DNA from: Saprospiraceae bacterium
GTDB taxonomy: Bacteria > Bacteroidota > Bacteroidia > Chitinophagales > Saprospiraceae
Assembly (NCBI GenBank): GCA_007134625.1
Contig: SLKL01000018.1
Coordinates: 1 to 8,209, forward strand
Length of the DNA stretch: 8,209 nucleotides
Direction: 5' to 3'
Shown: positions 7,801 to 8,209 of the stretch, in pieces
Numbering within the stretch: the stretch's first letter is position 1
Layout of the letters: each line of letters opens with the position of its first letter
Notes under the pieces: generated by a model
What the model saw: the letters and a program-made list of their open reading frames with translations, nothing else
Databases searched by the model: none
What the model was told of the DNA's origin: nothing
Translations under genes and position numbers: made by a program

Positions 7801-8209
7801 GGATTATTAATCACCTCTCCAATCCCTCCTGCTGTAAACCAAAAATTAGCTGGATTGCCATCAGTAGAAAAAGTTACGGAATATACCTCTTCGTTATCAT
7901 CACAATCAGTAGTGACTATTTCAGCTTGAGGTAATGGATTTATAATAAGTGCTACAGCTATTCTCTCTGACACACAGTTTGATGCAGTATCTATTGCTTC
8001 CGCATAAAATATTCCCTCCTCCTCCGGGGTAAAAGAAAGGCTACCCTCTGACAAAGGAGACCCACCAGTGGAATCAGCATACCAGTTGATAGTTAAATCG
8101 CCTTCGACTTCAAGTTCAAAAGTAGGGAAATCTTCATCTACACAAACTTCATATTCTTGTTCTCCTGTTGGTAAGGGTATTTCGGGGCAGTCGCAATTGG
8201 GAGCATCAA
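4893..8209 (-). CDS. Giant multi-repeat surface protein with T9SS type B sorting domain (5' end outside window)
   Basis: The frame is open from the right edge (first full codon at 8207) to the TAA at 4893-4895, giving 1104 visible C-terminal residues. The repeat pattern continues to the edge, so a TTG at 8054 is an internal leucine codon, not the start. In visible numbering, five tandem units occupy residues 5-844. A SprB-like module follows (845-921), then a PKD-like module (922-1007) and a gliding-motility-associated C-terminal domain (1008-1104). In this family the last domain directs export by the type IX secretion system, with cleavage and retention or release at the surface, so the product should be extracellular. 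Adhesion or matrix function is inference. The composition is odd: very rich in Asp and Glu, only two lysines (833 and 960) and no histidine. Cysteines are regularly placed, suggesting disulfide-stabilised domains. The signal peptide and true start lie outside the window. Confidence 0.93.
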   Translation of the reverse strand, partial: DAPNCDCPEIPLPTGEQEYEVCVDEDFPTFELEVEGDLTINWYADSTGGSPLSEGSLSFTPEEEGIFYAEAIDTASNCVSERIAVALIINPLPQAEIVTTDCDDNEEVYSVTFSTDGNPANFWFTAGGIGEVINNPDGSVTVANIPVGQNVTVIVINTATSCENEYLVISPNCDCPDINPPTGNVDYEICEGDDFPTFELAVDSALTINWYMDATDEEPILENSLTFTPTQAGIFYAEAVDTANNCSSQRLPIVLTVNPNPSGEIIDLSCNDDGATYNLTFEVEGDYMQFIGSLGGGVFGAFDSTNRVNFPNLTLGQNYNFIVTNVETGCTSEYWIESPECDCPEINPPFGTTFVEICEGEDILSLELTIDEPGLIINWYDAPVNGNLLLENSLTFSPTEGGIFYAEAVDTVTACTSENRTAVELRVNPIPNANLLSIECDDSNEFYSVVFITDGNDEVFWTSIGGLGEITQPVDSVLTVTDIPVENDITILGVNIATGCDFRITIEAPDCDCPEISPPSGPTLIEICEGEEIPTLELSVDDPALTINWFDAPVNGNLLLENSLTFSPTEGGVFYAAAIDTALNCISDRIAVELVINPLPQAEIETTDCDLNEDVYFVTFSTDGNPANFWFTVGGIGEVNLNPDGSLTVANIPIGQNITLIVINTATGCENEYLIESPDCDCPDIPLPDYEDLFEFCEGDSLPIISIEVEEGLRVDWYDQMTGGELIAEDAADFVPPGPGTWYFELVDRDDECRSRIRGAVSVDEVPLPQIDLIEVICLESDLIEAFFEIMADSIEVNGADFELIGTELRIFDFQLMEEVEIRLFNRFCQLTKIFREDDCPDDCNPLAVIQVTDPSCPGVSDGVIRIVETMDFDEEVEVFLNGEFFNTLDELPFDILRLDAGTYELMLNDGSCTLTEVITLNYQLIPTVEIITDATVVPSGSFTTVGIETNLTPDLIIWKPEELTTCTNCPEIDILVEDDINIQLSVVDSVGCQASANLFIEAFQEIRVFIPNVFSPNDDGINDTFRPYFPPDFNGIVSDFSIYNRWGERVFQLAEISANNDIQGWDGTYNGEIVNPAVFVYTLELRTPDGESEFFSGEVLILR
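4896..5186 (-). other. Gliding-motility-associated C-terminal (type B sorting) domain
   Basis: Visible residues 1008-1104 carry the hallmark segments of this domain: VFIPNVFSPNDDGINDTF at the start, then YNRWGERVF, GWDGTYNGE and a terminal strand ending EVLILR. The family (TIGR04131/CHU_C type) serves as a secretion signal for the Bacteroidota type IX system. It sits at the extreme C-terminus, as expected, and is intact. Confidence 0.95.
5187..5444 (-). other. PKD-like module before the sorting domain
   Basis: Visible residues 922-1007 include a WKPEELTTCTNCPEI segment and a later VVDSVGCQA segment. This matches the W.P...L.C..C......VTD..GC pattern commonly found just before this type of sorting domain. 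The paired cysteines plus the GC near the end suggest a small beta-sandwich with a local disulfide. One of the protein's only two lysines is here (960). Confidence 0.65.
5445..5675 (-). other. SprB-like module
   Basis: Visible residues 845-921 read TDPSCPGVSDGVIRI near the start and LDAGTYELMLNDGSCT near the end. This fits the SprB-repeat pattern (SC.G..DG.I ... L.AGTY.v.v.D...C) of Bacteroidota surface adhesins, but lacks the usual central GG..PY..W core. It occurs once and marks the change from the five-unit array to the C-terminal region. Confidence 0.55.
5676..6170 (-). repeat. Repeat unit 5 (divergent, last in array)
   Basis: Visible residues 680-844 begin with CDCPDIPLP. All six register cysteines are kept (visible C680, C682, C697, C753, C778, C829), as is a VDWYDQMTGGELIAE segment typical of the CHU_C-associated Ig-like domain. 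The second half has little similarity to the other units. It closes with a CPDDC motif in place of a new CDCP linker, so it acts as a capping unit. Confidence 0.8.
6171..6677 (-). repeat. Repeat unit 4 (mosaic of units 1 and 3)
   Basis: Visible residues 511-679 (169 aa). The first 75 residues match unit 3 at 55 of 75 positions by direct count, including an unbroken 22-residue identity. The final 91 residues match unit 1 at 74 of 91 positions, including NPLPQAEI and the VTFSTDGNPANFWFT segment. The first subdomain is Ig-like; the second is a beta-rich domain I cannot name. Confidence 0.88.
6678..7187 (-). repeat. Repeat unit 3
   Basis: Visible residues 341-510 (170 aa), starting CDCPEINPP. 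The Ig-like half contains INWYDAPVNG and FSPTEGGIFYAEAVDT. The second half (FWTSIGGLGEI, NIATGCD) is clearly related to units 1 and 4 but much more divergent than they are from each other. DNA at 7006-7055 matches unit 4 DNA at 6496-6545 at 49 of 50 bases. Confidence 0.88.
7188..7691 (-). repeat. Repeat unit 2
   Basis: Visible residues 173-340 (168 aa), starting CDCPDINPP. The Ig-like half resembles unit 1 (DFPTFEL, INWY, GIFYAEAVDTANNC). The second half is distinctive, with a glycine-rich GSLGGGVFGAF stretch where other units read FWF..GGIGEV. All six register cysteines are present. Confidence 0.88.
7692..8195 (-). repeat. Repeat unit 1 (first visible)
   Basis: Visible residues 5-172 (168 aa), beginning CDCPEIPLP. 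It is preceded at the window edge by DAPN, which resembles the SP/AP-(D/E/N) end of the other units, so at least one more unit probably lies outside. The third register cysteine follows VC rather than IC and is followed by VDED, not EGE. The second half is the closest relative of the second half of unit 4. Confidence 0.85.

Noticed and set aside
8052..8054. TTG as the start of the large surface protein
   Set aside because: The frame stays open to the window edge, and the 51 upstream codons continue the repeat (CDCP, VCVDED, INWY), so this TTG is an internal leucine codon.
5676..8195. CRISPR-like or transposon-derived repeats
   Set aside because: The ~505-bp periodicity is entirely in-frame protein repeats with conserved cysteines. 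There are no short palindromic repeats with unique spacers.

Overview
The window looks like a piece of a Bacteroidota chromosome, most likely from a Saprospiraceae/Lewinellaceae-like marine or aquatic lineage. The main evidence is a very large secreted protein ending in a gliding-motility-associated type B sorting domain, preceded by Ig-like modules and a SprB-like module. An Smr protein of the Bacteroidota DUF2027 type, weak ribosome binding sites and an AT-rich composition fit this. The genus is inference; the phylum is fairly secure.

Every supported gene is on the minus strand, so the window reads right to left. From 8209 to 4893 lies the 3' part of a giant gene for a modular cell-surface or secreted protein exported by the type IX secretion system. 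Its start is outside the window. The visible 1104 residues hold five tandem units of 165-170 aa, a SprB-like module, a PKD-like module and the C-terminal sorting domain. After a short gap come a histone-deacetylase-family amidohydrolase (4811-3909) and, 49 bp further on, the replication-restart helicase PriA (3859-1424). These two could share a transcript.

Downstream of priA are a tRNA-Ala(GGC) gene (1327-1254) with a clear rho-independent terminator (1247-1216), then a short Smr-domain protein (1181-435). The last 434 bases (1-434) hold no recognisable gene, only an AT-rich inverted repeat and a weak hairpin.

The genes do not form an obvious pathway: they are housekeeping functions (PriA, tRNA), an accessory hydrolase, an Smr protein and a surface protein. 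I see no mobile element, CRISPR array, toxin-antitoxin pair or defence island. The most notable feature is the surface protein. It has a fixed six-cysteine repeat register and only two lysines and no histidine in 1104 residues. One repeat unit appears to be a mosaic of two others.
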